Assembly (NCBI RefSeq): GCF_016650695.1
Contig: NZ_JAEKFH010000003.1
Coordinates: 640,001-704,000 of the forward strand
Reading direction: 5' to 3'
Length of the DNA stretch: 64,000 nt
DNA from: Pseudomonas sp. TH41
GTDB taxonomy: Bacteria > Pseudomonadota > Gammaproteobacteria > Pseudomonadales > Pseudomonadaceae
Part shown: positions 9,431 to 19,841 of the stretch, piece by piece
Layout of the letters: each line of letters begins with the position of its first letter
How positions within the stretch are numbered: position 1 is the stretch's first letter
Notes under the pieces: model-generated
Databases searched by the model: none
Seen by the model: only the letters and a program-made list of their open reading frames with translations
Told to the model about the DNA's origin: nothing
Made by a program: the position numbers and the translations under genes

Positions 9431-12400
9431 ATGAAAAGAATGCTGATTAACGCAACTCAACCCGAAGAGTTGCGCGTTGCACTGGTAGATGGCCAACGCC
9501 TCTACGACCTGGACATCGAATCCGGTGCACGCGAGCAGAAAAAGGCCAACATCTATAAAGGCCGGATTACTCGCATCGAACCAAGCCTTGAGGCTGCCTT
9601 TGTCGATTTCGGCTCTGAGCGCCATGGCTTCCTGCCCCTCAAAGAAATCTCCCGCGAATACTTCAAGAAAGCCCCTGAAGGCCGCGTCAACATCAAGGAC
9701 GTCCTGAGCGAAGGCCAGGAAGTCATCGTTCAGGTCGAAAAAGAAGAACGTGGCAACAAGGGCGCCGCCCTGACCACGTTCATCAGCCTGGCCGGTCGTT
9801 ACCTGGTTCTGATGCCGAACAACCCGCGTGCCGGCGGTATCTCCCGTCGCATCGAAGGTGAAGAGCGCAACGAACTACGTGAAGCCCTGAACGGCCTGGT
9901 TGCTCCAGCCGACATGGGTCTGATCGTTCGTACTGCCGGCCTGGGCCGCAGCAGCGAAGAAATGCAGTGGGACCTCGATTACCTGCTGCAACTCTGGACC
10001 GCCATCAAAGAAGCCTCGCTGGATCGCTCCGCGCCTTTCCTGATCTACCAGGAAAGCAACGTGATCATCCGTGCTATCCGCGATTACCTGCGCCAGGACA
10101 TCGGCGAAGTGCTGATCGACAGCGTGGAAGCCCAGGACGAAGCCCTGACCTTCATCCGCCAGGTGATGCCGCAGTACGCCAGCAAGATCAAGCTGTACGA
10201 AGACAGCGTTCCGCTGTTTAACCGTTTCCAGATCGAAAGCCAGATCGAGACCGCTTTCCAGCGCGTCGTTGAACTGCCTTCCGGCGGCTCCATCGTTATC
10301 GATCCGACCGAAGCCCTGGTGTCCATCGACATCAACTCGGCGCGCGCCACCAAAGGCAGCGACATCGAAGAAACCGCGCTGCAGACCAACCTTGAAGCCG
10401 CCGAAGAAATCGCCCGTCAGTTGCGTTTGCGCGACATCGGCGGCCTGATCGTCATCGACTTCATCGACATGACCCCTGCCAAGAACCAGCGCGCCGTGGA
10501 AGAGAAAGTCCGCGAATGCCTGGAAGCCGACCGCGCTCGCGTGCAAGTCGGTCGCATCTCGCGCTTCGGCCTGCTGGAAATGTCCCGTCAGCGCCTGCGT
10601 CCATCCCTGGGCGAAAGCAGCGGCATCGTCTGCCCGCGTTGCAACGGCACCGGCATCATCCGTGATGTTGAATCGCTGTCGCTGGCGATCCTGCGCCTGA
10701 TCGAAGAAGAAGCCCTGAAAGACCGCACCGCCGAAGTTCGCGCACAAGTGCCGATTCCGGTTGCAGCCTTCCTGCTGAACGAAAAACGCAACTCGATCAC
10801 CAAGATCGAACTGCGCACCCGTGCCCGCATCGTCATTCTGCCGAACGATCACCTCGAAACGCCGCACTTCGAAGTTCAGCGTCTGCGTGATGACAGCCCG
10901 GAAGCCAGCATCAACCAGTCCAGCTACGAAATCGCTGCTGCCGCTGCTGAAGTTGAAGAAGTCCAGCCCGCGGCTGCGACCCGCACCCTGGTTCGCCAGG
11001 AAGCCGCGGTCAAGACTGCGCCGGCCCGCGCCAACGCCCCGGTGCCAACCGAAGTTGTCGCCGCCGCCCCTGTTGTCGCACCCGCCGCCGCGCCTGAGCC
11101 AAGCCTGTTCAAAGGCCTGGTGAAATCGCTGGTCAGCCTGTTCGCGAGCAAAGAAGAGCCTGCTGCTCCGGTTGTGGTTGAAAAACCGGCTGCCGAGCGT
11201 CCTGCCCGCAACGAAGAGCGTCGCAACGGTCGTCAACAGACCCGCAACCGTAACGGTCGCCGCGATGAAGAGCGCAAGCCTCGTGAGGAACGTGCACCGC
11301 GTGAAGAACGCGCACCACGTGAGCCACGCGAAGCCCGCGAAGAAACTCCAGCAGTAGCCCGCGAAGAACGCGCTCCACGTGAAGAACGTGCACCACGCGC
11401 TCCTCGCGAAGAACGTGCACCGCGCGCTCCTCGTGAAGATCGCAAGCCACGTGGCGATCGTGAAGAGCGTCCGGTTCGTGAACTGCGCGAGCCTCTGGAT
11501 GCCGCTCCCGCCGCCGCTGCTACCGCTGCTACCGCTGCTACCGCTGAAGAGCGTCCGGCTCGCCCGCCACGCGAAGAACGTGCTCCACGCCCACCGCGTG
11601 AAGAACGTCAACCGCGTGCCGAGCAAGCCGTTGCCGCTGTTGCCGAAGAAGAACTGCTGACCAACGAAGAGCAGTTGCAGGAAGACGGTCAGGATGGCGC
11701 CGAAGGCGATCGTCCACGCCGCCGCTCCCGTGGCCAGCGTCGTCGCAGCAACCGTCGCGAGCGTCAACGCGATGCCAACGGCAACGTGATCGAAGGTTCG
11801 GAAGAATCCGAGTCCGCCGAAGGTAACGAAACGGCCGAAACCAGCGAAGCGCCAAGCGCTGCCGATCTGGCCGCCGGCCTGGCGGTTACCGCAGCCGTTG
11901 CCAGCACCGTGATCAGCGCTCCAGCCGAAGCACAGGCCAACGAGCAAGCCGAACGCGCCACTGCCGCTACGCTGGAAACTGCTCCAGTCGAAGCGCCGGT
12001 CGTTGAAGCGACCACTGCGGTTGAAGCAACCGCCGCTCCGGAAATCGAAGTGGCACCGGTTCGCCAGGTACAGCCTGAAGTCGAAGCTGCCGCTGAGCCT
12101 GCCGTCATCGTCGAAACGCCTGCAGTGGTTGCAGAAACGGCTGCCGAAACCGTAGCCGAAACAGTGACCGAAACGGTTCGTGAAGTTCGCGAAGAGCAAA
12201 CCGCGTTCAACTGGGTTGCCGAACCGGTCGCCGCTGAAGCGCCTGCGCCAGTCGCTGAAGCCATGGTCTCCGAGCCAGTGGTTGCTGCTGCAGAGCCAGC
12301 ACCGGTCGTTGAAGCGCCGGTTGTTGCCGAAGTGGCTGCACCGGTGGTGGAAGCCGCCCCTGTCAGCGCCTTGACCGAAAATGGCCGTGCGCCGAACGAC

Positions 12401-12631
12401 CCGCGTGAAGTGCGTCGCCGCAAGCGTGAAGCCGAGCGTCTGCAGAAGGAAGCCGAACTGGCGGCCGCTGCGGCTCCGGTTGAAGCGGTTGTGGCGGCTG
12501 AACCTGCTGCTGAACCTGCTGCTGAGCCGGTTGCATCGGCAATCGACGAAGCACCGCGTTCCGTTCAGAAAGCGGTAGAGCAACACGAGCAAGCCCTGGA
12601 AAAAGAGCACGAGCCTAAACCGCTCGCCTGA
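9431..12631 (+). CDS. rne: Ribonuclease E
   Basis: Essential endoribonuclease and degradosome scaffold, membrane-associated. 1066 aa starting [15 protein letters not shown]. The N-terminal half holds the S1 domain (about residues 35-120), the DNase-I-like catalytic part and the zinc-link CPRCNGTG (Cys401, Cys404) used for tetramer assembly. From about residue 500 it is low-complexity: Ala/Pro/Glu stretches surround an Arg-rich block of REERAPR repeats at about residues 615-735, likely RNA binding. The upstream open extension to 9383 lies in the leader and was excluded. Confidence 0.97.
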   Translation: MKRMLINATQPEELRVALVDGQRLYDLDIESGAREQKKANIYKGRITRIEPSLEAAFVDFGSERHGFLPLKEISREYFKKAPEGRVNIKDVLSEGQEVIVQVEKEERGNKGAALTTFISLAGRYLVLMPNNPRAGGISRRIEGEERNELREALNGLVAPADMGLIVRTAGLGRSSEEMQWDLDYLLQLWTAIKEASLDRSAPFLIYQESNVIIRAIRDYLRQDIGEVLIDSVEAQDEALTFIRQVMPQYASKIKLYEDSVPLFNRFQIESQIETAFQRVVELPSGGSIVIDPTEALVSIDINSARATKGSDIEETALQTNLEAAEEIARQLRLRDIGGLIVIDFIDMTPAKNQRAVEEKVRECLEADRARVQVGRISRFGLLEMSRQRLRPSLGESSGIVCPRCNGTGIIRDVESLSLAILRLIEEEALKDRTAEVRAQVPIPVAAFLLNEKRNSITKIELRTRARIVILPNDHLETPHFEVQRLRDDSPEASINQSSYEIAAAAAEVEEVQPAAATRTLVRQEAAVKTAPARANAPVPTEVVAAAPVVAPAAAPEPSLFKGLVKSLVSLFASKEEPAAPVVVEKPAAERPARNEERRNGRQQTRNRNGRRDEERKPREERAPREERAPREPREAREETPAVAREERAPREERAPRAPREERAPRAPREDRKPRGDREERPVRELREPLDAAPAAAATAATAATAEERPARPPREERAPRPPREERQPRAEQAVAAVAEEELLTNEEQLQEDGQDGAEGDRPRRRSRGQRRRSNRRERQRDANGNVIEGSEESESAEGNETAETSEAPSAADLAAGLAVTAAVASTVISAPAEAQANEQAERATAATLETAPVEAPVVEATTAVEATAAPEIEVAPVRQVQPEVEAAAEPAVIVETPAVVAETAAETVAETVTETVREVREEQTAFNWVAEPVAAEAPAPVAEAMVSEPVVAAAEPAPVVEAPVVAEVAAPVVEAAPVSALTENGRAPNDPREVRRRKREAERLQKEAELAAAAAPVEAVVAAEPAAEPAAEPVASAIDEAPRSVQKAVEQHEQALEKEHEPKPLA

Positions 12632-12649
12632 TTCCATCGGCCACTAAAA

Positions 12650-12686
12650 AGCCCCGCCTGGTGATCCAGGCGGGGCTTTTTTTATG
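12650..12686 (+). terminator. rne terminator
   Basis: AGCCCCGCCTGG and CCAGGCGGGGCT form a GC-rich stem with loop TGAT, followed by TTTTTTT, 18 nt after the rne stop. Confidence 0.93.
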
Positions 12687-12690
12687 TCCA

Positions 12691-12779
12691 AGATCAAAAG
12701 ATCGCAGCCTGCGGCAGCTCCTACAGGATGTATGCGTTCCCATGTAGGAGCTGCCGCAGGCTGCGATCTTTTGATCTTT
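12691..12779. repeat. REP inverted repeat, family A
   Basis: 36-nt inverted arms at 12691-12726 and 12744-12779 with core GCAGCCTGCGGCAGCTCC, between the convergent rne and the MobA-like gene. It lies directly after the rne terminator. Confidence 0.9.
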
Positions 12780-13368
12780 ATACAAACACCAATTTCTCCG
12801 GCACATCCACATCCCACAACACCCCGGCATCATCCACCGCCACCTCGACCACTCTCGCCGACGCAAACAACGGCTTGGCCCCACGATCACCCGATAACGC
12901 CATCAACCCCGGGCCAAAGTTTCGGCCGAACCCTACCGGATGCCCAAACTCGCCCTCATGCACGGGCACGCTAATAGCGTCATCCGCAACGCCAGCCAGC
13001 ACTCGTTGAATACTCGATGGCAGGATAAACGGCATATCCCCCAGCACAATCAGCCAGCCACTCAGTTGCGGACACGCCGCTACCCCGGCCGAGATGCTGT
13101 CACCCATACCGGTGGATTCAATCAACACCATCTCGAAACCATACGCCTGCGCCATGCGAATCACTTGTGGGCGATCCTCGGTGGTTACCAGCACGCGCCT
13201 CTCAAGGCTGGCCGGTAAACTCACCAGCACGTGTTCGATCACCGAACGAACAGCGCCATCTCGGCCAGCACAATCCGCCAGCAATTTGTCCTTCCCGCCC
13301 CCCGCCACCTGCCGGAAGCGACTGCCCTGGCCCGCCGCTAACACAATGGCGCCAATTGGCTCACTCAT
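12778..13368 (-). CDS. MobA-like nucleotidyltransferase (Mo cofactor cytidylyltransferase type)
   Basis: 196-aa nucleotidyltransferase with the N-terminal signature IVLAAGQGSRFRQ, a GDMPF motif and the C-terminal GFGRNFGPGL segment of the MobA/MocA class. In this context it most likely makes the cytosine dinucleotide form of molybdopterin for the IorAB enzyme. It is last of four genes, overlapping XdhC by 4 nt. MocA versus MobA specificity is inferred from the neighbours, not from residues. Confidence 0.85.
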   Translation of the reverse strand: MSEPIGAIVLAAGQGSRFRQVAGGGKDKLLADCAGRDGAVRSVIEHVLVSLPASLERRVLVTTEDRPQVIRMAQAYGFEMVLIESTGMGDSISAGVAACPQLSGWLIVLGDMPFILPSSIQRVLAGVADDAISVPVHEGEFGHPVGFGRNFGPGLMALSGDRGAKPLFASARVVEVAVDDAGVLWDVDVPEKLVFV

Positions 13369-14348
13369 TCGCCCTCCTGCAATAGCTTCTTCTGCTTCAG
13401 CTCGACGCCGTTCTTGATTGCGACAATTTCCGCCATCAGCGACAAAGCGATTTCCGCCGGGCTATGGCTGCCGATGTGCAATCCGATCGGGCCGTGCAAC
13501 CGCTCGATGGCCTGCGCTGACAAGCCAAGCTGAACCAGATTGTCACGCCGTTTAACGCTGTTGACTCGCGACCCCAGCGCACCGACATAAAACGCTTTGG
13601 AGTCGAGGGCCGTGAGCAGTGCCATGTCATCCAGTCGCGGATCATGAGTCAGCGCAACAATGGCGGTACGCTCGTCGGTCTGGATGTTCAGCACCGCTTC
13701 ATCCGGCATGCCGGAAACAAATCGCCCATGCTGCTCTTCCCAGCCGTAGACGAACTCGGTGCGTGGATCGCAGATCAACACTTCAAAATCCAGCAGCCGC
13801 GCCATCTCCGCGACATAACGGGACAGTTGCCCCGCACCGATCAGCAATAAGCGCCAACGCGGACCGTAGATGGCGCGCAAGGTCTGACCGTCAAACGTCA
13901 GCACGTCGGTCTTGTTCGCCGATTGCAGAACCACTTCGCCAGTCGCGAGATCAAGCGAGCGGGCCACAATTTCATGGGCCCCGCAGCGCGTCAACAATTC
14001 AGCGACCCACGCCGGATCACCCACCCGTTCTTCGGTCAAACGCAAGGTACCGCCGCACGGCAAACCAAACCTCGCGGCCTCTTCGCGGGTGACGCCATAG
14101 GTAATCAACTGCACTGGCGGCCCTGCAAGCGGAATACGACCGTCGTGCAACCGCGCGATGAGATCGTCCTCGACACAACCACCGGACACCGACCCCATCA
14201 CCACGCCGTCTTCACGCAACGCCAACATCGCGCCAGGAGCCCGGGGCGCGGTGCCCCACGTCTGGACCACGCTGTACAGCACCACTCGCTGACCGGCGCG
14301 GCGCCATTGCAGCACGCTGCGCAGCACGTTCAGATCGACGCTGTCCAT
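13365..14348 (-). CDS. XdhC/CoxI-family molybdenum enzyme maturation factor
   Basis: 327 aa. The N-terminal XdhC/CoxI domain (GTAPRAPGAMLALREDG, SVSGGCVEDDLIARL) and the C-terminal Rossmann-like XdhC domain (LLIGAGQLSRYVAEMA) are both present. Members bind molybdenum cofactor and deliver its sulfurated form to xanthine-oxidase-family enzymes. It shares one base with the end of iorB and overlaps the MobA-like gene by 4 nt, so the four genes form one transcript serving the IorAB enzyme. Confidence 0.92.
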   Translation of the reverse strand: MDSVDLNVLRSVLQWRRAGQRVVLYSVVQTWGTAPRAPGAMLALREDGVVMGSVSGGCVEDDLIARLHDGRIPLAGPPVQLITYGVTREEAARFGLPCGGTLRLTEERVGDPAWVAELLTRCGAHEIVARSLDLATGEVVLQSANKTDVLTFDGQTLRAIYGPRWRLLLIGAGQLSRYVAEMARLLDFEVLICDPRTEFVYGWEEQHGRFVSGMPDEAVLNIQTDERTAIVALTHDPRLDDMALLTALDSKAFYVGALGSRVNSVKRRDNLVQLGLSAQAIERLHGPIGLHIGSHSPAEIALSLMAEIVAIKNGVELKQKKLLQEGE

Positions 14349-16678
14349 CAGGCCTCAGCCTTCTGCCAACCCTGCAGCTGAAAGCGAACCGGCAGGTTGC
14401 GGATGCGTTTGCCCGTGGCCGCGAAGATCGCATTGCACAGGGCCGGCGCAATCGGCGGCACACCCGGCTCCCCGACACCGCCCAACGGCACGTTGCCCGG
14501 CGGCGTCACCAGATGCACAGCGACTTCCTTCGGCGCCAGGGACATGCGTGCCACTTCGTACATGTGGAAGTTATCCTGCTGAACCTTGCCGTCCTTGAAA
14601 CTGATTTCCCCCAGCACCGCGTTGCCCAGGCCCATCACACAGGCGCCTTCGAATTGCGAGCGGATCCGCTCGGGGTTGATCTGCGGACCGCAATCCACGG
14701 CAATGTCAGCCTTGTGCACGATCAAGGTGCCGTCGTCTTTGACTTCGACCTCGATCACCGCGGCCACATACGTCACGAAGCTGTAATGCACCGCCAGCCC
14801 CAAGCCTCGCCCCTTGGGTAATTCACGCCCCCAACCGGCGGCTTTGGCGGCGGTTTCCAGCACGGTGCGCATCCGCGCCGTGTCGATCGGGTAACGCTCG
14901 GGCGATTCGCCGTAGTTCCACTCTTCACTCAAGGTGCGCGGATCAATCTGACGGTCCGGGCCGAGCAGTTTGATCTGATACTTGAGCGGATCCTGCCTGG
15001 CCTTGTGCGCCAGTTCATCGACAAAGCTCTGAATCGCAAAGCCGTGTGGAATGTTCGACACGGAGCGATACCAGCCAACCCGGGTGTGGATCGTCGCTTC
15101 AGGGTTTTCCAGGCGCACGTTTGGGATCGCGTACGCCATGTTGGTGAACCCCATGCCTAACTCGAACGCCGCCTCGTGATTCATACCGGGTGCAAACAGC
15201 GCGGTGATGCTCGGCGCGACGGTGCGATGCAGCCAGCCGGACGGCATACCGTCCTTGTTCAGGCTGGCCTTCAGATACTCGGCGGACACGGTGTGGAAAT
15301 AGGAGCAATGGATATCGTCTTCGCGAGTCCATTGCACCCGCACGGCCTTGCCGGGAAATTCCTTGGCGAGAATGGCCGCTTCGATGATGAAGTCCGGCTT
15401 GGACTTACGGCCGAAACCGCCGCCGAGCAACGTGACATTGAACGTGACGTTATCGAACGGAATGCCCAAGCGCTCGCCGATTCGTGTGCGGGTGACTTGC
15501 GGTGCCTGGCTTGGGCCCCAGGCTTCACACACGCCATCCTTGAAGCGAGCGATGGCGACCATGGGTTCCATCGGCGCTTGCGTCAGGTGCGGCAAGTAGT
15601 AGGACGCTTCCAGGGTGCTGTCGGCGCTGCCCATGGCCTCGTCGATGTTACCGGTGTTGCGCACCACCTTGCCGGGTTTGAGGGACGCGGCTTCCAGTTC
15701 CTTGCGGTAAGCGATCGAGTCGTAACTGGCATTGGGACCATCATCCCACTCTATTGTCAGTGCCTCACGCCCCTTGATCGCCGCCCAGGTATTACTCGCC
15801 ACCACCGCCACCCCGCCCAGCGGCTGGAACTCCGACGGCAGCGGACGACCTTCGATTTTCAGGACCTTGATCACGCCCGGGACTTTCATCGCGGCGCTGG
15901 CATCGAAGGTTTTGACCTGACCGCCATACACCGCCGGACGCGCAATCGTGGCGTAGAGCATGCCATCGAAATGCACATCGGCGCCGTAGACCGCGCGGCC
16001 ATTGACGATATCCGCGCCGTCGATGGCCTTGGTGCCTTCCTTGCCGATGTAGCGGAACTGCGAAGGCTCCTTGAGCCGCACGCTGTCCCGCGCCGGTACT
16101 GCCAGCGCAGCGGCAGCGGCGGCCAGAGCGCCGTAGCCCAGTTCACGACCGGTCGGCTTATGGATGACTTTGTGCAGTTGCGCGTGGCATTCGCTGAGCG
16201 GCACTTTCCATTGCTCGGCGGCCGCCTGTTCCAGCATGGTCCGCGCGGCAGCACCGCAACGGCGCATCGGCTCGTACCAGTGGCGCATGCTGCGCGAGCC
16301 GTCGGTGTCCTGGTTGCCGAAACGCACTTCGTCGCCCGGCGCCTGCTGCACCCTCACCATCGCCCAGTCGGCATCCAGTTCATCAGCCACCACCATCGTC
16401 AGGCTGGTGCGTACGCCCTGGCCCATCTCCGAACGGTTGCAGACCACGGTCACCGTGCCATCGGCGGCGATACTGACGTAAACCTTGGGATCATCGATCG
16501 CACCGTGGGGCATGCCGTCGGCGCCGAACTTCTTCCCTGTTTCTTCGGCAAAAGCGTCTTGCCAGCCCCAACTCGCTGCCAACACCAGCGCGCTGGTGGC
16601 GCCCACTCCCTTGAGGAAACCTCGACGGCTGAGATGACTGAGATTGCTCAGCGCGAAATCATTTGGTAACGGGCTCAT
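14348..16678 (-). CDS. Isoquinoline 1-oxidoreductase-type large subunit (IorB-like)
   Basis: 776-aa molybdopterin subunit of the xanthine oxidase family. A twin-arginine signal is visible at about residues 16-23 (LSRRGFLKG), followed by a hydrophobic stretch and an AFA cleavage-like site, so export to the periplasm is expected. GGGFGRK and the C-terminal GGVGEPG with its family Glu are present. The start at 16678 has AAGGAGG 7 nt upstream and overlaps the small-subunit stop as ATGA. The substrate is unknown; related enzymes oxidise N-heterocycles or aldehydes. Confidence 0.9.
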   Translation of the reverse strand: MSPLPNDFALSNLSHLSRRGFLKGVGATSALVLAASWGWQDAFAEETGKKFGADGMPHGAIDDPKVYVSIAADGTVTVVCNRSEMGQGVRTSLTMVVADELDADWAMVRVQQAPGDEVRFGNQDTDGSRSMRHWYEPMRRCGAAARTMLEQAAAEQWKVPLSECHAQLHKVIHKPTGRELGYGALAAAAAALAVPARDSVRLKEPSQFRYIGKEGTKAIDGADIVNGRAVYGADVHFDGMLYATIARPAVYGGQVKTFDASAAMKVPGVIKVLKIEGRPLPSEFQPLGGVAVVASNTWAAIKGREALTIEWDDGPNASYDSIAYRKELEAASLKPGKVVRNTGNIDEAMGSADSTLEASYYLPHLTQAPMEPMVAIARFKDGVCEAWGPSQAPQVTRTRIGERLGIPFDNVTFNVTLLGGGFGRKSKPDFIIEAAILAKEFPGKAVRVQWTREDDIHCSYFHTVSAEYLKASLNKDGMPSGWLHRTVAPSITALFAPGMNHEAAFELGMGFTNMAYAIPNVRLENPEATIHTRVGWYRSVSNIPHGFAIQSFVDELAHKARQDPLKYQIKLLGPDRQIDPRTLSEEWNYGESPERYPIDTARMRTVLETAAKAAGWGRELPKGRGLGLAVHYSFVTYVAAVIEVEVKDDGTLIVHKADIAVDCGPQINPERIRSQFEGACVMGLGNAVLGEISFKDGKVQQDNFHMYEVARMSLAPKEVAVHLVTPPGNVPLGGVGEPGVPPIAPALCNAIFAATGKRIRNLPVRFQLQGWQKAEA

Positions 16679-17151
16679 GCCTTGGCCTCCTTCAGGTGAG
16701 TGGAGGCCTGGCGGATGGCGGTCTTGATGCGGTTGTAGGTGCCGCAACGGCAAATATTGCCGACCATCGCCTCTTCGATCTGCTCGTCGCTGGGGTTCGG
16801 ATGGGTCTTGAGCAGCGCGGTGGCGGACATGAGTTGCCCGCCCTGGCAGAAACCGCATTGGGCCACGGCAGTATCAAGCCAGGCTTGCTGGACGATTTGC
16901 CCGACCGGATCGGCGTGCAGATTTTCGATGGTGGTGACGTTCTGGCCGACTACCGAGCCGATCGGTGTGATACAACTGCGCGCCGGGGCGCCTTCGATAT
17001 GAACGGTGCAGGCACCGCACAGGCCCATGCCGCAACCGAATTTGGTGCCGTTGTAACCGGCCACGTCGCGGATTGCCCAAAGCAGCGGCATGTCCTCGGT
17101 GACATCGAGTTGATGGTCTTGACCATTGAGTTTCAGGGTAATCATGGGCAC
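16675..17151 (-). CDS. [2Fe-2S] small subunit of molybdenum hydroxylase (IorA-like)
   Basis: 158 aa with two iron-sulfur cluster sites: plant-ferredoxin-type CGMGLCGACTVH (about residues 39-50) and the C-terminal CGFCQGGQ plus CRCGTYN. It passes electrons from the IorB molybdenum centre. It has no FAD subunit partner nearby, typical of IorAB-like periplasmic enzymes that feed cytochromes. First gene of the four-gene block. Confidence 0.93.
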   Translation of the reverse strand: MPMITLKLNGQDHQLDVTEDMPLLWAIRDVAGYNGTKFGCGMGLCGACTVHIEGAPARSCITPIGSVVGQNVTTIENLHADPVGQIVQQAWLDTAVAQCGFCQGGQLMSATALLKTHPNPSDEQIEEAMVGNICRCGTYNRIKTAIRQASTHLKEAKA

Positions 17152-17328
17152 GCCCGCATAGTTGTAAGGTTATGGGGTCGAGCAATCTGCCGCCTGGGGT
17201 GGCGGTTGGCAGCACGCAGATCGACTCAGGCTAATGAGGCTCTCTTATGCGAACGACGATGTCTGCATCGGGCCTTTGATGGTGCGAATGCTTGCATCGT
17301 TAGGTGGCTAAGTTAACCCAGCATTAAC

Positions 17329-17365
17329 AAAAAAGCCCTGCACAGTTGAAGGTGTGCAGGGCTTT
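17329..17365 (-). terminator. murB terminator
   Basis: On the minus strand AAAGCCCTGCACA pairs with TGTGCAGGGCTTTTTT, 25 nt after the murB stop. Confidence 0.88.
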
Positions 17366-17389
17366 GAGATCAGTCCGTAAAGCGTAGCT

Positions 17390-18409
17390 TCAATACTGAT
17401 TCGGCTCCATTTCCAGATCGACATGGAAACGATCCGAAATGTCTTTCTGGATGCGCTGCGCCAGGTTCAGCAATTGCAGGCCAGTCGCGCTGCCATAGTT
17501 GACCAGCACCAGCGCCTGCAACTTATGCACGCCGGCGTCGGCTTCACGGAAACCTTTCCACCCTGCCCGTTCGATCAGCCAGCCTGCGGCCAGCTTCATC
17601 CGCCCGTCGGGTTGTGCGTAAGCCACCACGTCCGGGTATTCACCTTTGAGCTGCGCGACCAGCGCCGCTGACACCAACGGATTTTTGAAGAAACTGCCGG
17701 CATTGCCGAGCACGGCCGGGTCGGGGAGCTTTTCGTTGCGGATGCTGCAAATCGCCTGGCTGACGTCGGTGGCGGTTGGATGATCGATGCCTTGCTCGGT
17801 CAGGCGCTGGCGCACCGGGCCATATTCGAGGTGCAGGTGCGCGGCACGGTCGAGGGCGAAACGAACCCGCAGAATCAACCAGCGCCCTGGTTCCTGTTTG
17901 AACAGGCTGTCGCGATAGGCGAAGTTGCATTCTTCCAGGCTGAAGTCGCGCAGTTCGCCGCTCTGGCGATCAAGGGCGGTCAGGCCGGCGAACACGTCCT
18001 TGATTTCCACACCATAGGCGCCGATGTTCTGCATCGGTGCTGCGCCCACGGTGCCGGGGATCAGGCTGAGGTTTTCCAGGCCCGACAAACCCTGCGCCAG
18101 CGTGTATTGCACGAATGGATGCCAAGGCTCGCCGGCCTCGGCTTCAATCACGACCTTGCTGCCATCATCGCTGAGGAGGCGAATCCCGCGCGAGGCCATA
18201 CGCAGCACCAGCGACTGGATATCGGCCGTCAGCAACAAGTTGCTACCGCCGCCGATCACCAGCAGCGGCACGTCATGTTCCACTGCATAGGCCAGGGCTT
18301 CGCGTACGTCGGCGTCACTGTGGGCCTCGGCAAACAGCCGTGCCTGCACGTCCACGCCAAAGCTGTTGAACGGCTTGAGCGACACCTGGGTCCGAACCTG
18401 CAAACTCAT
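17390..18409 (-). CDS. murB: UDP-N-acetylenolpyruvoylglucosamine reductase
   Basis: Second step of peptidoglycan precursor synthesis; FAD/NADPH enzyme in the cytosol. 339 aa with N-terminal NSFGV, VIGGGSNLL, the FAD-binding LSLIPGTVGAAPMQNIGAYG and the C-terminal GNAGSFFKNP segment carrying the catalytic Ser. It overlaps the phosphatase gene by 4 nt at the end of the envelope operon. Confidence 0.97.
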   Translation of the reverse strand: MSLQVRTQVSLKPFNSFGVDVQARLFAEAHSDADVREALAYAVEHDVPLLVIGGGSNLLLTADIQSLVLRMASRGIRLLSDDGSKVVIEAEAGEPWHPFVQYTLAQGLSGLENLSLIPGTVGAAPMQNIGAYGVEIKDVFAGLTALDRQSGELRDFSLEECNFAYRDSLFKQEPGRWLILRVRFALDRAAHLHLEYGPVRQRLTEQGIDHPTATDVSQAICSIRNEKLPDPAVLGNAGSFFKNPLVSAALVAQLKGEYPDVVAYAQPDGRMKLAAGWLIERAGWKGFREADAGVHKLQALVLVNYGSATGLQLLNLAQRIQKDISDRFHVDLEMEPNQY

Positions 18410-18870
18410 AGCCGCCCCTTCAGTTCGATCACCAGCAAATCGCTGGCGCGCTCAATCAGGTCCAGCACCTGTTCGAAGCCGTGTTCGCTGTCGTAATACG
18501 GGTCCGGCACTTCTTCGATTTCCGACGGGTACCGACGCAGAAACAAGTCCAGCTCGGCCTTGCCCTTGGCCGGTTGCAGGGCCTTGAGGTGGCGCAGGTT
18601 ACTGTTATCCATTGCCAGGATCAGGTCGTAGGTGTCGAAATCGGCGCGAGTCACTTGCTGGGCACGCTGGGCGGACAGGTCGTAACCCCGCCGTTTGGCC
18701 GCGGCCTGGCTGCGCTGGTCCGGCGCGTTGCCGACGTGCCAGTCACCGGTACCGGCGGAGGCGACTTCGATTTGATCGGCCAGCCCCGCTTCGCGCAATT
18801 TGTGCCGCAGCACACCTTCAGCCGTCGGAGAACGGCAGATGTTGCCCATGCACACGAACAGAACCCGCAT
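18406..18870 (-). CDS. Low-molecular-weight protein tyrosine phosphatase
   Basis: 154 aa with the phosphate loop VCMGNICRSP at residues 6-15 and the general-acid DPYYD near residue 122. Such enzymes often control tyrosine kinases of polysaccharide export, but here the gene sits between kdsB and murB and no kinase is close. Start and stop overlap the neighbours by 1 and 4 nt. Confidence 0.94.
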   Translation of the reverse strand: MRVLFVCMGNICRSPTAEGVLRHKLREAGLADQIEVASAGTGDWHVGNAPDQRSQAAAKRRGYDLSAQRAQQVTRADFDTYDLILAMDNSNLRHLKALQPAKGKAELDLFLRRYPSEIEEVPDPYYDSEHGFEQVLDLIERASDLLVIELKGRL

Positions 18871-19634
18871 CAGGCCTCCAGCAGGCGACGAACGCGCTCA
18901 AGGTCTTCAATGGTATCGACACCGGGGGGCGGCGCGATCAATGCATCGGCCACGTGAATGCGTACGCCGTGCCACAGGGCGCGCAGTTGTTCCAGGGATT
19001 CGGTGTTTTCCAGCCAGCATGGACCCCAGGTGACGAAGTCATGCAGGAAACCGGCGCGATAGGCATAGATGCCAATGTGGCGACGGTACGGCACGCCTTC
19101 CGGCAGCGCCTCGCGATTGTTGGCAAACGCGTCCCGCGCCCAAGGCAAGGTGGCGCGACTGAACGTCAGCGCCAGGCCGTTGAGGTCGCTGACGACCTTG
19201 ACTACGTTGGTGTTGAACAGGGTTTCCACGTCTTCGATCGGCTCGGCCAGGGTGGCCATGCGCGTTTCGGTGTGAGCGGCCAGGTTGGCGGCGACTTGAT
19301 TGATCACACTCGGCGGAATCAATGGCTCGTCACCCTGGACGTTGACCACGATGGCGTCGGGCGCCAGACCGAGTTTTGCGGCCACTTCGGCCAAACGATC
19401 GGTGCCGGAATTGTGATCTTCGCGAGTCAACACCACTTCGGCACCAAACCCGTTGCAAGCCTCGATGATGCGCGCATCGTCAGTGGCGACCACCACGCGC
19501 TGGGCGCTGCTTTTGCTCGCCTGTTCCCAGACATGCTGGATCATCGGCTTGCCGGCGATCAACAGCAGTGGCTTGCCCGGCAGACGGGTGGACGCGAAAC
19601 GCGACGGAATGACAACGGTAAAGGCAGTGGTCAT
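18870..19634 (-). CDS. kdsB: 3-deoxy-manno-octulosonate cytidylyltransferase
   Basis: Activates KDO as CMP-KDO for lipopolysaccharide inner core. 254 aa with [19 protein letters not shown] near the N-terminus and NVQGDEPLI in the middle. It lies in the same operon as lpxK, so two successive lipid A/core steps are co-expressed. Confidence 0.97.
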   Translation of the reverse strand: MTTAFTVVIPSRFASTRLPGKPLLLIAGKPMIQHVWEQASKSSAQRVVVATDDARIIEACNGFGAEVVLTREDHNSGTDRLAEVAAKLGLAPDAIVVNVQGDEPLIPPSVINQVAANLAAHTETRMATLAEPIEDVETLFNTNVVKVVSDLNGLALTFSRATLPWARDAFANNREALPEGVPYRRHIGIYAYRAGFLHDFVTWGPCWLENTESLEQLRALWHGVRIHVADALIAPPPGVDTIEDLERVRRLLEA

Positions 19635-19816
19635 TTATCCAGACGCTCGTCGGTGGTCAGGGTGCGGGCTTCGGTTTCGAGCATCACCGGGATGCCGTCG
19701 CGAATCGGGTAAGCCAGGCCGGCGCCCTTGCTGATCAGCTCGGTTTTGTCGGCGCTAAGCTTGAGCGGGCCTTTGCAGACCGGGCAAGCGAGGATGTCGA
19801 GCAATTTGGTGTCCAT
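19631..19816 (-). CDS. Trm112/YcaR-family small zinc-ribbon-like protein
   Basis: 61 aa, [18 protein letters not shown], with one CPVC pair and the [11 protein letters not shown] segment of the Trm112 family. In bacteria members are found between lpxK and kdsB, and their role is unclear. Start 19816 was chosen over 19822 because AGGGA lies at proper distance only for the former. It overlaps kdsB by 4 nt. Confidence 0.9.
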   Translation of the reverse strand: MDTKLLDILACPVCKGPLKLSADKTELISKGAGLAYPIRDGIPVMLETEARTLTTDERLDK

Positions 19817-19841
19817 GAGCATTCCCTGGGTAAAAACGGAT

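Noticed and set aside
11270..11625. CRISPR-like short repeats
   Set aside because: These are in-frame coding repeats of RNase E without spacers of constant length.
9875..12637. Very long open frame antisense to rne
   Set aside because: It mirrors the high-GC codon pattern of rne, is rich in Arg/Phe/Gly/His of no known fold, and has no ribosome site; rne itself is certain.
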